NCBI RefSeq assembly: GCF_900566085.1 | Contig: NZ_UPHT01000026.1 | Span: 1-52,987 of the forward strand | DNA: 52,987 nucleotides | From: Mycobacterium attenuatum | GTDB lineage: Bacteria; Actinomycetota; Actinomycetes; Mycobacteriales; Mycobacteriaceae | Direction of reading: 5' to 3' | Shown here: positions 17,066 through 26,072 of the stretch, one piece after another | How positions within the stretch are numbered: position 1 is the stretch's first letter | Layout: the number at the start of each line of letters is the position of its first letter | Translations under genes and position numbers: made by a program | Notes under the pieces: model-generated | What the model was told of the DNA's origin: nothing | Seen by the model: only the letters and a program-made list of their open reading frames with translations | Databases searched by the model: none

Positions 17066-17338
17066 TCAATATGTCACGAGCTGCGAACGGTCGATGTTGG
17101 TCATTGGCGATTCATATTGCGGCAGTTGAGGTTTAGCAATCCAGCCGGCATGCCCGAGTGCCAGGCTGACCGCAGCGTAGACACCGGCCTCAGCCCACAT
17201 ATGTCCGATGCCCAACGTTCTGCCCAGGAAGACCGGCTCGTCGACGATCCCGCGAGAGGTCGCCACCGCATACGCGGCGTGGACGTAGGCGAGCGCAGCG
17301 AACGACCCGGAGAAAAACTTGCACGCCTCGCGATTCAT
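17066..17338 (-). CDS. Small membrane protein
   Basis: 90 residues from ATG 17338. Two hydrophobic stretches, FFSGSFAALAYVHAAYAVAT and GHMWAEAGVYAAVSLALGHA, suggest two membrane helices, followed by a polar tail. I do not recognise a named family. It is the first gene of a pair with the DUF523-like gene (3-bp gap). A DosR-like box lies about 95 bp upstream. Confidence 0.6.
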   Translation of the reverse strand: MNREACKFFSGSFAALAYVHAAYAVATSRGIVDEPVFLGRTLGIGHMWAEAGVYAAVSLALGHAGWIAKPQLPQYESPMTNIDRSQLVTY

Positions 17339-17711
17339 GTCATCTTTCACTACCTCTCGGTGACGGACGCAGGCCAAGTCGCCGCTGCACGGACATTTCA
17401 ATTCAGTCTTGGCCCACCCGGTGCCGGTCGCTAGGGACCGAAGTCCTCAGCGGGCAGGATGCAGGTCATCACCGCGCGCCATGGGGCGCAGCGCACTGGC
17501 GTCACCAGGTGCGGCAGCGTTACGGCCCGTGTCGCCGAGCGCGATCCACGCAGCCCCTGTCCCAAGGACTTTCGGCACTATCCCGGTAGGCCCGGTGGGA
17601 CTTGACTCGCGGCAACACCGGTATGACGAAGACGGGTCATGGCGGCTGCCGCGCCCAACGTGGCTAGGTCAGACCCGAACGGGTTGCCTACCGGCCGCTG
17701 ACAACGCCACG
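17339..17711. other. Intergenic region with candidate regulatory site
   Basis: 373 bp upstream of the small-membrane/DUF523 operon and downstream of the SDR gene. No frame with coding character was found. It contains the DosR-like site at 17434-17447. Confidence 0.5.
17434..17447. promoter_or_regulatory. Possible DosR box (9 of 10 core bases)
   Basis: GGGACCGAAGTCCT matches GGGAC-N4-GTCCC except for the last base, and lies 95 bp upstream of the small membrane gene. A match of this quality may occur by chance a few times in a window of this size, so it rests mainly on its position. Confidence 0.35.
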
Positions 17712-18515
17712 TCAGTGGATGCGGGCGCTGCCGCCGAGGCCGATCTCCAAGACGCTGCCGGTGATAACCCCGGGGTCGGTGACCAGGTAGACCACTCCAC
17801 GACTGACATCCTCGGGCTGTAGCCACGGCAGCGGTATCGGGTTGGCCCTCATCATGCGGCGCACCAAATCGTCGGGAACGCCGTCACTTCCGGTCGGTTG
17901 CACCATCGGTGTCTGGGTGGTGGTCGGACAGACGACGTTGATGGTGATGCCTTCTTTGGCGACCTCCAGCGCCACCGACTTGGCCAGTCCGATGACACCC
18001 CATTTGGTGGCGTTGTATGCGGCGAGTTCGGGGATGCCCATTCGCCCGCCCATCGAGGATGTCACCACGATCCGGCCGTAGCGCTGGCGCCGCATCACCG
18101 GAATGGCCGCCCGCAGAGTATGAAACGTACCGGTCAAATTGGTGTCCACCAGCTGCTGCCACACCTGATCGCTGACTTCATCCAACGGCCCGGTGCTGAC
18201 GACGCCGGCATTGGCCACCGCGATGTCCAGGCTGCCCAGGTCGTCGAGCGTCTGCTGCACCGCGGCGCTGACTTGGCCGGGGTCGCGAACATCGAGGGTG
18301 ATCGGCAGGCACCGCCGGCCCAGCTCTTCGACTCGCTTGGCCGTATCGTGCAGCTCCTCCTCGGTGCCAAGCGGATAGCTCAGGTTCGTCATCGGCGCGG
18401 GCACATCGCCGATGACGATGTCCGCGCCTTCGGCCGCCAGGGCCAAGGCGTGTGCACGTCCCTGCCCTCGAGCCCCACCGGTGATGAAGGCCACGCGTCC
18501 ATCCAAGGCACCCAT
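17712..18515 (-). CDS. Mycofactocin-type short-chain dehydrogenase/reductase
   Basis: 267-residue SDR. NAD-binding loop GGARGQGRAHALALAAEGAD (TGxxxGxG); VANAGV at 100-105; catalytic Ser153/154, Tyr167 and Lys171 (YNATK). An insert after the second strand (DVPAPMTNLSYPLGTEEEL) is characteristic of the SDR branch that keeps NAD bound and uses mycofactocin as external acceptor. The predicted role is oxidation of an alcohol or hydroxysteroid. ATG 18515; the gene stands alone on its strand. Confidence 0.88.
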   Translation of the reverse strand: MGALDGRVAFITGGARGQGRAHALALAAEGADIVIGDVPAPMTNLSYPLGTEEELHDTAKRVEELGRRCLPITLDVRDPGQVSAAVQQTLDDLGSLDIAVANAGVVSTGPLDEVSDQVWQQLVDTNLTGTFHTLRAAIPVMRRQRYGRIVVTSSMGGRMGIPELAAYNATKWGVIGLAKSVALEVAKEGITINVVCPTTTQTPMVQPTGSDGVPDDLVRRMMRANPIPLPWLQPEDVSRGVVYLVTDPGVITGSVLEIGLGGSARIH

Positions 18516-18619
18516 AGCCGGCTAGGTTAGCAGCCATGCCCTGCTGTTGACACACCAGCAGCGTGGACACGAAAACAATTGCAGGGAAGGGCAATTCGAG
18601 CTAACGGCAATTCGCTGGG

Positions 18620-18859
18620 TTATGGGCGAACGCGGCGGGGAACGCAGGCACCCCTGACGCACCCCATGACACCGCGAGGTGGCTTGGTTGCCCGGCGCTG
18701 CCGCTGGCAGCCACCGTCGGGGCAGGGCCGATCGTCTTCGCCATCGCTGACGTACTGCGTCTGGCCTGGCGTCGGCGGATCGGCCTGTGCCATCGGCTCG
18801 CTCGCCACCACCACCCCGGCGGCGAACGCGCCTGCCAGCAGCATCTTGAGAGCGACCAC
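18620..18859 (-). CDS. Small secreted cysteine-containing protein
   Basis: 79 residues from GTG 18859, placed 8 nt after a GAGGAGG site; an ATG further upstream in the same frame would bury that ribosome site in the gene. The N-terminus is a signal peptide (VALKMLLAGAFAAGVVVASE, cleavage likely after AQA). The mature part of about 50 residues is acidic then basic, with four cysteines (CPDGGC and GCVRGAC). No family was recognised. Similar small exported Cys proteins are common in mycobacteria. Confidence 0.55.
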   Translation of the reverse strand: MVALKMLLAGAFAAGVVVASEPMAQADPPTPGQTQYVSDGEDDRPCPDGGCQRQRRATKPPRGVMGCVRGACVPRRVRP

Positions 18860-18972
18860 GGCAATCGCCTCCTCAAGGCAGGTCATCAGTTAGATTAATA
18901 ATCTTAACTCTTTACCTGGGGTTGTTTTGGGGGCGGTGCCAGTCGTCGTAGATGAGGCGCCAACTTGCCGTT

Positions 18973-20193
18973 TCAGCCTGCAGTCGCCCCCGCCTCTTGA
19001 GCCGGAGCCTGGTCGCGGCAGCCCGGCAACTCGTCAGGCGGTTCGACACGCAACATCTTCGCTATCGGCACGTCGGTGGACGAGTGCAGCACGATCGACA
19101 GGGCAATGGTGACTGCGACGACGTCGAAAACGAGCTCTCTGTCTGCTATTCCCACCTGTAGCGCCAGCAGCACGTAGACGACGGAGGCGAAGCCTTTCGG
19201 CCCGAACCACGCCGCGGTCAGTCGCTCTTGTCCGGTGAGGCGGGTTCGCACAAGTGACAGCAACATCGCGGCTGGCCGGATTGCGGCGATAACGACCACC
19301 GCGAAAACCCAAGCGCGCCAACTTAATCCCGAGAGACGCTGAGGGGTGAGCAACGCGCCGAAGACGATCAACGCGGCAAACTTGGTGACTTCCGACAGCA
19401 GATCACCGAAGCGTTGAAACTCCTCAGCTGCGACGTGGTCCATTGTGGCCAGCGTCGACCCGGCGGCGAAGGCCGCCAGGTAGGGGTTGGCATGTGTGAG
19501 GTGACAGCCGGCGTACACCACCACGCCGATCGCAAGGGGACCCAGAGGCTGCAGATGGGGCTCGGCGGTCAGTATCTTCGTGCGCCAAGCCCACGCCGCA
19601 CCGGCCGCCACCCCGACGCCGAGTGCCAGCCCGAGCACGAGTTCTACGCCGACCTTCGACAGTTCGGATGCGGAACCGCGGGCGGTGGCCAGAAAGATCA
19701 TCACGAAGGGCAGGGCCAGGCCGTCGTTCAAGCCGGACTCCACATTGAGCAGTCGGCGCAACCGTTGCGGGATATCAGAGCGCCCGACGATGGCCGCCGC
19801 GAAGACGGGATCGGTGGGGGACAGGATGGCCCCGACCAAGAATGCGGTGGGCCAGTTCAGGCCCGCAAGAAAATGCGCCGGGATTGCGATCCCGATCATC
19901 GTCAATGGCATGGCCACACCCAGTGCGCGTCCAGACAGCGACCAATTTTCGCGTAGCTCTTGCAGATTGGCCCGCTGGCCGTCGGTGAACAACACGGTGA
20001 ACAGCGCGACGTCGGCAAGCGTGGCGACGAGCGGATCATTCGGGCCGATGTTGTCCCACGCGAAGATCCCCGGCCCGAGTAGGGCGCCGGCGACGAGGAA
20101 CATCAGCGCGCTCGACAGCACCGTGCGGGCCGCGACGCCCGACAGTGACACACTGATGAGGAGTACCAGGCCGAACGCCAGGACGAGGCTCAC
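18973..20193 (-). CDS. CPA1-type cation/proton antiporter
   Basis: 406-residue membrane protein with about twelve hydrophobic segments, starting at SLVLAFGLVLLISVSLSGVA. The ion-binding Asn-Asp pair is in LLNVESGLNDGLALPFVMIF, and SPTDPVFAAAIVG is the other conserved half of the core. It has a short C-terminal tail without regulatory domain. It probably exchanges Na+ or K+ for protons. GTG start at 20193. It starts 34 bp after the DUF4396 gene and is probably co-transcribed with it. Confidence 0.9.
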   Translation of the reverse strand: MSLVLAFGLVLLISVSLSGVAARTVLSSALMFLVAGALLGPGIFAWDNIGPNDPLVATLADVALFTVLFTDGQRANLQELRENWSLSGRALGVAMPLTMIGIAIPAHFLAGLNWPTAFLVGAILSPTDPVFAAAIVGRSDIPQRLRRLLNVESGLNDGLALPFVMIFLATARGSASELSKVGVELVLGLALGVGVAAGAAWAWRTKILTAEPHLQPLGPLAIGVVVYAGCHLTHANPYLAAFAAGSTLATMDHVAAEEFQRFGDLLSEVTKFAALIVFGALLTPQRLSGLSWRAWVFAVVVIAAIRPAAMLLSLVRTRLTGQERLTAAWFGPKGFASVVYVLLALQVGIADRELVFDVVAVTIALSIVLHSSTDVPIAKMLRVEPPDELPGCRDQAPAQEAGATAG

Positions 20194-20227
20194 TCAAACT
20201 CCATTCGGTGATCGAAATGCGCGGGCG

Positions 20228-20923
20228 TTACATAGCTTCCTTGATTCCGCGCCGAATCAACCAGACGTTGGCCGGCCATGCCGTCGCGAACCCGATGATC
20301 ATGCCTATCTGCATCAGAAACCAGTACGCGGCGGTGTCGGGATGCAACGGCGAAGCCGGAAACAACACGAACGCCATCACGGCCATCCAGCCGAACAGGC
20401 CCACCTCGAATGCGGTCAGCGACAAGACGTCAGCCTTGGCCGCAGCCACCATGCCTTCGCGGAACCCCAGTCCGCGCATTGGAGCAATCGCGTAGTACTG
20501 GAACAAGATTCCCAACGCCAGCGCGGCCACATAGTCGCCGATATACTCCGGCAACAGGGCACGCCCCAGCAACTCCACATCCAGAGCGAACACCAAGAAT
20601 TCGGCAATGATGTCGCCGAGCGTGCATCCCGCACCGCAGTGGCTGACCCCGATGGCGGTGGTGGCCCACTTCGGTTTATCGGGCGGCCGCTCAAGCTCGT
20701 GTCGACCAAGCCACCGTTGGCTGTTCGGTCGCCCGTGCCGCCAATACATCCACACTGCCGCCGGTCCGAAGTACAGCGCGGTAGTCGGCCAGACGGCTTC
20801 CATGATGCCCATGCGCTGCCGATACCCGCGGACGTAGACGTCGATGAAAATGATGGCCGCCGAGACGAATCCCGACACCAAGGCGACCCATGCGATCGCC
20901 GTCAACCAGGTTGGCGGCACCAT
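20228..20923 (-). CDS. DUF4396 domain membrane protein
   Basis: 231 residues from ATG 20923 (MVPPTWLTAIAWVALVSGFV). Family hallmark SHCGAGCTLGDIIAEFLVFA, with a His and paired Cys in a membrane helix. Other hydrophobic segments lie at 5-27 and in the last 60 residues (WMAVMAFVLFPAS, FLMQIGMIIGFATAWPANVW). The family is of unknown function and is often found near metal or ion transport genes. The Cys/His motif suggests metal binding. The antiporter gene follows. No strong ribosome site is visible. Confidence 0.75.
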   Translation of the reverse strand: MVPPTWLTAIAWVALVSGFVSAAIIFIDVYVRGYRQRMGIMEAVWPTTALYFGPAAVWMYWRHGRPNSQRWLGRHELERPPDKPKWATTAIGVSHCGAGCTLGDIIAEFLVFALDVELLGRALLPEYIGDYVAALALGILFQYYAIAPMRGLGFREGMVAAAKADVLSLTAFEVGLFGWMAVMAFVLFPASPLHPDTAAYWFLMQIGMIIGFATAWPANVWLIRRGIKEAM

Positions 20924-21291
20924 GATCGGATTTGGATGGGCATCGTGGCTGGGCAAATACGGTCGGCAATTGCCGGCACTCTTGCCGGATGATGCCAAGC
21001 CGGCGATGTCTGTGCATTGAGCCCGCGGTATCCGACGTTCTCGAGTTCGGCGCGGTGCGGCCGAGATGACGCCCGAGATGACGCCCGGTTCCAGACAAGC
21101 GGATACCGGCCGACAGGTGCGAGGGGGCCGGTCAAAAAGCACGTCCTGGTCGACAGCATCGGCGATGGTTCGCTCTCCCGGTTGCCGGGTGTCTGGCGGG
21201 TGATCGTCCAACGTTTACCCAGGGCAGCCGATCCAAAACCGCTGTATTGCCGATCGGCTCGGCGCCGGTCGTGGCGCAGCCTGGTCAGCAA
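20924..21291. other. Intergenic region upstream of DUF4396 gene
   Basis: 368 bp between the SDR stop and the DUF4396 start. No coding frame is credible. It holds the palindrome CGGCAATTGCCG (20964-20975) and a tandem pair of GATGACGCCCGA-like units near 21065-21088. Confidence 0.5.
20964..20975. promoter_or_regulatory. Perfect 12-bp palindrome upstream of DUF4396/antiporter operon
   Basis: CGGCAATTGCCG, 40 bp upstream of the DUF4396 start codon, with a further TTGCCGG just beside it. A candidate operator; no regulator gene is adjacent. Confidence 0.35.
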
Positions 21292-22299
21292 TCAGTGACC
21301 AGCGGCCACGCCGGCGATACCGGCCAGTACCGCACCGGCAGCTACCGCCAACGGCTTGGCGTTCTCGCGCAGCCACCACTGAGCGCTGACCGCGTGCGAG
21401 CGGTCGTCGAATTCCCCATGTGCGCCGTAATCTTTGCCGTCCCCGTCGTCTGCGGGCTGCCACAGGTTGGCGGCTTGAGTGTTGGGTCGGTCGGTTTGCT
21501 GTGACGAGTAGCCGTTGCGGGCCAGATAGCGGTCGAGTAGGGCCGGAAAAAGTCGCTGGCCCAACAGCGTGGCGGTGGTACTGGCGCCCACCCAGTATTC
21601 CTTGTGCTTGGGATGGTTAGCCGCATAGTAGACCGCGCGCGCGGCGACCTCCGGTTGGTAAATCGGTGGTACCGGTTGCGGCTGTCGCGGCAGCCGGGAC
21701 AACACCCAGGAGAACTGCGGAGTGTTCAGTGCCGGCATCTGGACGACGGTTACGTGGACGTTGCTGTTGTCATGCAGCAACTCGGTGCGCAGTGACTCGG
21801 TGAAGCCGTTGATCGCGTGTTTGGCCCCGCAGTAGACCGACTGCAGCGGTATCGAACGGTGGCTCAGGGCGGACCCGACCTGAACGATCGTGCCGTGATC
21901 GCGGGGCCGCATCCGGCGCAATGCCGCCATGGTGCCCCAGACGAAACCCAGGTAGGTCACGTCCGTCGCGCGTCGGTATTCGTCGGGAGTGATCTCGTAG
22001 AACGGGGCGAACACCGAAGTGAACGCCACGTTGACCCAGACGTCGATCGCTCCGAATCGGTCCTCCACCCGTTCGGCCGCGGCCTCGACTTCGTCGTAGC
22101 TGGCGACATCGGTCGGTATGGCCAGCGCCTGCCCGCCGGCTTGCTCCACCTCTGCGGCGGCCGCGTCCAGCCCGGCTTGACCGCGGGCCAGCAGTGCTAC
22201 CCGGGCGCCATGCTTACCGAATTCTCGGGCGGCGGCACGCCCGACGCCGGCGCTGGCTCCGGTGATGACCACCGTCGACGGGGACTTTGAGAGTGTCAC
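21292..22299 (-). CDS. SDR family oxidoreductase with C-terminal extension
   Basis: 335 residues from GTG 22299, preceded by AGGAG. SDR core: VVITGASAGVGRAAAREFGK, catalytic Ser in GSALSHRSIP and Tyr/Lys in VYCGAKHAINGF. Asn of the usual NNAG motif is replaced in VWVNVAFTSVF. Beyond the core (about 240) there is an added helical part and a final hydrophobic segment (LAVAAGAVLAGIAGVAAG) that could anchor it to the membrane. The substrate is unknown; the branch is widespread in actinobacteria. Confidence 0.85.
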   Translation of the reverse strand: MTLSKSPSTVVITGASAGVGRAAAREFGKHGARVALLARGQAGLDAAAAEVEQAGGQALAIPTDVASYDEVEAAAERVEDRFGAIDVWVNVAFTSVFAPFYEITPDEYRRATDVTYLGFVWGTMAALRRMRPRDHGTIVQVGSALSHRSIPLQSVYCGAKHAINGFTESLRTELLHDNSNVHVTVVQMPALNTPQFSWVLSRLPRQPQPVPPIYQPEVAARAVYYAANHPKHKEYWVGASTTATLLGQRLFPALLDRYLARNGYSSQQTDRPNTQAANLWQPADDGDGKDYGAHGEFDDRSHAVSAQWWLRENAKPLAVAAGAVLAGIAGVAAGH

Positions 22300-22676
22300 G
22301 AACTGCTCCTTTACTACTGCTGGTACTACTGCTGGTACTACTGCTGGGCCAGCTGTGCGGCCGGATCCGGAAGCCGGCCGGACACCGTGGACATGAATGT
22401 GTGGACAACCGCCAGCGGCATATGGGCTCGCGGCCGGACCGGCCGGATTGCTCATCGAGACGCTGGGCGCTTCTCGTCACGCCAACCGGTTACCCCGTTG
22501 GCCAGTTGTTGAGTCAGGGAAATCGCTGACTGCCCGGCGCCGGGCGAGCCGCGACGCCGTACCGCAAGCCGGGCAACCCCGGTGAAATCGGCGGGCATGC
22601 GATCTACCGTGGTAAGCGGCCCTCGGATGCGCGACGGAAGGGTGCACGTGTTGACCGCAGACCGCAAGGTTCGCTG
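22300..22676. other. Divergent intergenic region with tandem repeat
   Basis: 377 bp between divergent SDR and DUF2784 genes. It carries a three-copy 12-bp tandem repeat next to the SDR start. No other element or gene was recognised. Confidence 0.5.
22312..22347. repeat. Three perfect 12-bp tandem repeats
   Basis: TACTACTGCTGG repeated three times without change, 12 bp upstream of the SDR start codon and next to its ribosome site, where a change in copy number would alter the promoter or leader length. Confidence 0.95.
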
Positions 22677-23081
22677 GTGTACAGCGCCGTAGTCGTCGCG
22701 GCCATTGCCGTCCACTTTGCCTACCTGGCCTATCTGGTGGCCGGCGGGTTCGTCGCGTTGCGATGGCCGCGGACGATTGCCTGTCACGCGTTGGCGGTGG
22801 GGTGGTCGATGGTGAGCTTGGCCGTACACCTCAACTGTCCGCTGACAGCCCTTGAGCGATGGGGCAGAGCGCATGCCGGGATGGCGCCGCTGTCGCCGGA
22901 CGGTTTCATCGCGCACTACCTCACAGGGGTCCTGTATCCGCCCGGGTGGTCTGGTCTGGTCGCAAGAGCCGTCTTCACGCTCGTCGCCGTCTCATGGCTC
23001 CTGATGTTCGGGTGGCGGGTGCGTCGCCGAACGGCCCATGCGAAGAGAAGCGAACCCGGTCTGCTGCAGAGCACCGGCTGA
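22677..23081 (+). CDS. DUF2784 family membrane protein
   Basis: 134 residues from GTG 22677 (MYSAVVVAAIAVHFAYLAYL). Three to four membrane segments and the family signature HLNCPLTALERWGR in the second loop; a last helix VARAVFTLVAVSWLLMFGW and a basic tail. The function of the family is unknown. The start has no clear ribosome site. Confidence 0.75.
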   Translation: MYSAVVVAAIAVHFAYLAYLVAGGFVALRWPRTIACHALAVGWSMVSLAVHLNCPLTALERWGRAHAGMAPLSPDGFIAHYLTGVLYPPGWSGLVARAVFTLVAVSWLLMFGWRVRRRTAHAKRSEPGLLQSTG

Positions 23082-23392
23082 CCGACCCGACGATTGGACA
23101 GAAACAACCCGCGCGCATCGATCGCACGCGCGTGGCGGACCACGAACTGGGCGCTGCCGTGTCATCGTAATAGATTGTGCGTCAAGCTGATTCATTATCT
23201 GGCGAAATTGGCACAGCCACCTCGTCAGAGACATCGGGAAGGGAAAGTTTCACCTTCGGTTTCCGCGGGTATATCCGGATGCGGTCACCAGGGCCGCCCG
23301 CTCTGCCGTGACGGCAGCGACGTTCGAGCCCGGCGGGCAGCCGCTCCGGTGCTGGCACGCGACGTGCCTCGGCTAGGCGGGAGGAGTAGCTG
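23082..23392. other. Intergenic region without recognised elements
   Basis: 311 bp upstream of the metal-hydrolase gene; only short non-coding-like frames. GGGAGGAG at 23380-23387 is the ribosome site of the next gene. Confidence 0.5.
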
Positions 23393-24331
23393 ATGACTGC
23401 TGTCGAGGAGACGCGGCACGACGGATATCCGGCGTACCGACGCAAGGTTCGTTTCGACTGGTCGGATACCCCATTGCATTGGGTTCCCGGCGATCCGTTC
23501 AGCACGCACATGCTCAACGAGCTGCACTTGTTGCTTCCGGCGGGCGAACGATGGTTCATCCGGGTCGTCGACGAGGCGGCGCCCATGGTCGACGATCCCG
23601 AGCTCAAAGCCGCGATCAAACCGTTCATCCAGCAGGAGTCCTGGCACGCCTGGGCGCACCAGGTCGTCCTCGACCACCTCGCCGAACAAGGCATTGACAC
23701 CAAGCCCTACACCCAGCGGCTGGAAAAATGGCTGGCCAAACTGGGAAACCAGCGCACCAACTGGCCCAAGCCACTACAACGGTGGTGGCTTTACCGCCGG
23801 CTGGCCGACGTGGCGGCGCTGGAACACTTCACGGCGGTGCTCGGTCAGTGGGTGATCCAAAATCGAGGTCTGGACTACGCCGGAACGGATCCGGTCATGC
23901 TGGACCTGTTGCGCTGGCACGGAGCCGAGGAGATCGAGCACCGAGCGTTGGTGTATGACGTCTACCAGAATATCTGCGGAAACTACCTGATCAGAGCGGT
24001 CTCGATGTTGATGACCGCCCCGCTGTTCGTGTCGTGGTGGATTGCCGGAGCCCGTTACCTGATGGCCAACGACCCCACCACCGACGCGACGTGGCGCTGG
24101 CGGGACTGGTTGCGGGCCGCCCGCCAGTACAAGGTGCCGGGGCCGTGGCGGATTCTGGTGACGGTGCCGATCCGCTACCTGCGGCCCAGCCATCACCCGA
24201 GCACCGAGGCGTCGACGCAGATGGCGATGGACTACCTCGAGCATTCGCCGGCTGCGACCGCCGCCCGGCAGAAAGATGCTCGGGCACAGGAAGACTCGGA
24301 GGACGACCGGTCACCCGGGCAATCGCGGTAA
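23393..24331 (+). CDS. Predicted metal-dependent hydrolase (PF10118 type)
   Basis: 312 residues. Histidine and glutamate pairs typical of this ferritin-like/hydrolase family: FIQQESWHAWAHQVVLDHL (about 80-98) and LLRWHGAEEIEHRALVYDVY (about 175-195), which could bind a di-metal centre. A hydrophobic stretch (AVSMLMTAPLFVSWWIAGAR) suggests membrane contact. The reaction is unknown. It starts 5 nt after GGGAGGAG. The next gene, a small membrane protein, starts 42 bp downstream, then cyp135B1; the three may form one unit. Confidence 0.82.
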   Translation: MTAVEETRHDGYPAYRRKVRFDWSDTPLHWVPGDPFSTHMLNELHLLLPAGERWFIRVVDEAAPMVDDPELKAAIKPFIQQESWHAWAHQVVLDHLAEQGIDTKPYTQRLEKWLAKLGNQRTNWPKPLQRWWLYRRLADVAALEHFTAVLGQWVIQNRGLDYAGTDPVMLDLLRWHGAEEIEHRALVYDVYQNICGNYLIRAVSMLMTAPLFVSWWIAGARYLMANDPTTDATWRWRDWLRAARQYKVPGPWRILVTVPIRYLRPSHHPSTEASTQMAMDYLEHSPAATAARQKDARAQEDSEDDRSPGQSR

Positions 24332-24373
24332 GGTAAGCCGACCTCGCCACCCAGCAGGATGGGAGTTTGCAGA

Positions 24374-24634
24374 GTGGCAACCTTTCGGCGCTACGTCGTC
24401 ATTCAGCTAATGATGTTCGTGTTCGGCATTGTCGGGCCGATTTTCCTGGTCATGTTTTTCGTGTCGCAGCCGGATCCCATGATGAAGTGGGCGTACTGGA
24501 TGGGGCTGTTCATCACCTACGCCGACGTAATGATCGCGCTGGCGCTCACCGCCGGGGGTGAGGACATGCAAGGCAAGCCCCTGAGCGGCAGGCGCGACAG
24601 GCCAAGCCGCACAACCACCCGCCAAAGGCGTTGA
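24374..24634 (+). CDS. Small membrane protein upstream of cyp135B1
   Basis: 86 residues from GTG 24374, 7 nt after GGGAG; an ATG at 24359 has no ribosome site. Two hydrophobic segments, VVIQLMMFVFGIVGPIFLVM and WAYWMGLFITYADVMIALAL, then a basic tail. Unrecognised family. Close spacing to the P450 gene (31 bp) suggests co-expression. Confidence 0.65.
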   Translation: MATFRRYVVIQLMMFVFGIVGPIFLVMFFVSQPDPMMKWAYWMGLFITYADVMIALALTAGGEDMQGKPLSGRRDRPSRTTTRQRR

Positions 24635-24665
24635 CCCCAGGCCCCGTTGCGCCGACGATCGGATT

Positions 24666-26072
24666 ATGTCGATAGGCAAGACGGCGCCCCCGATCCTGCC
24701 GCGCGGACCCCGGCTGCCCCGCTGGGTACAGGCGCTGATGATGCTGACTCGCGGATCGCATTTTGTGGCCGCGTGTCACCGCCGTTACGGCGCCGCCTTC
24801 ACCTTGCGGGTCGCCGGTGTGGGGACGATCGTCTACTTGGCTGCCCCGGCCGATATCAAGACGGTGTTCAGTGGTGACCCGAGCGTCTTTCATGCCGGCG
24901 AGGCGAATTCGATTTTGCGGGGGCTGCTCGGCGACAGCTCCCTGTTGGTGATCGACGACGACCTGCACCGGGATCGTCGCCGCATGATGCTGCCGCCATT
25001 TCATCGCGACGCCGTTGCGCAGCAGGCCGAGCTGATGGCCGAGATCGTCGCGGCGAACATTGCCACCTGGCCGGTGGGACGCGACTTCGCGGTGGCGCCC
25101 AAGATGTCCGAGATCACCCTGGAGGTGATCCTGCGAACAGTCGTCGGTGCCAGCGACCCGGCCCGGCTGGCTGCGCTGCGCGATGTCATGCCCCGGCTGC
25201 TTCGTGTGGGGCCGTGGGACTCGCTGGCATTGGTCAAGCCGGAGTTGCTGCGCCACCGTGGTTGGCGCAGGCTCCGCCGGCGCATCGCAGAAGCCGACCA
25301 ACTGCTCTACGCCGAAATCGACGATCGACGTGTCGATCCCGACCTGACGACGCGCACGGACGCCCTGGCCATGCTGGTGCGCGCCGCAGGCCACGACACC
25401 GCTTCGCTGACCGACGCCGAGCTTCGTGACCAGTTGATGACGTTGCTGGTGGCCGGGCACGACACCACGGCGACCGCGTTGTCCTGGGCGCTCGAGCGGC
25501 TGACCCGCCATCCCGCCGTGCTGGCCAACGCAGTGCGGGCAGCCCACGCCAGCGCGGCGGGTGATCCGGGCGGCGACGAGTATCTGGATGCGCTGGCAAA
25601 GGAGACGCTGCGGATCCGCTCCGTGGTGTTCGATGTGGGCCGGGTCCTGACCAAGCCGGTGGACTTGGCCGGTTATCGACTGCCCGCGCGAACCATGGTT
25701 GCTCCGGGGATCGGTCTGGTGCACGCCAGCGCCACGTCGTATCCCGAACCCGACCGGTTCGATCCCGATCGTATGCTCGGCGCGACTTTGGGTCCGGCCA
25801 CGTGGTTCCCTTTCGGCGGCGGCAACCGGCGTTGCCTCGGCGCTACCTTCGCCATGGTCGAGCTGCGCGTGGTCCTGCGGGAGATCTTGCGACGGGTCGA
25901 GTTGACAACCACCACTGAGCCCAGCGAACGGCAGAAGCTCAAGCACGTCATTGTGGTGCCGCATCGAGGCGCGCATATCCGCGTCCGGGCGATCAACGAG
26001 GTATCGCCCGGACCGGGCGCAGCGGCCCTGCCGGCGACTCACGGCGCCAGCGGCGTGAGCAATGCGAGCTAA
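24666..26072 (+). CDS. cyp135B1: Cytochrome P450, CYP135B1 type
   Basis: 468-residue P450. Oxygen-activation helix LLVAGHDTTATALSW (263-268 is AGHDTT), E313-x-x-R316 in KETLRIR, and haem-ligand loop FPFGGGNRRCLGATF with Cys390. The N-terminus is proline-rich with no membrane anchor (cytosolic type). Long stretches such as LLGDSSLLVIDDDLHRDRRR agree with M. tuberculosis Rv0568. Substrate unknown. In M. tuberculosis the next genes are Rv0569 and nrdZ; here they lie 8.5 kb away behind unrelated genes. Confidence 0.95.
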   Translation: MSIGKTAPPILPRGPRLPRWVQALMMLTRGSHFVAACHRRYGAAFTLRVAGVGTIVYLAAPADIKTVFSGDPSVFHAGEANSILRGLLGDSSLLVIDDDLHRDRRRMMLPPFHRDAVAQQAELMAEIVAANIATWPVGRDFAVAPKMSEITLEVILRTVVGASDPARLAALRDVMPRLLRVGPWDSLALVKPELLRHRGWRRLRRRIAEADQLLYAEIDDRRVDPDLTTRTDALAMLVRAAGHDTASLTDAELRDQLMTLLVAGHDTTATALSWALERLTRHPAVLANAVRAAHASAAGDPGGDEYLDALAKETLRIRSVVFDVGRVLTKPVDLAGYRLPARTMVAPGIGLVHASATSYPEPDRFDPDRMLGATLGPATWFPFGGGNRRCLGATFAMVELRVVLREILRRVELTTTTEPSERQKLKHVIVVPHRGAHIRVRAINEVSPGPGAAALPATHGASGVSNAS

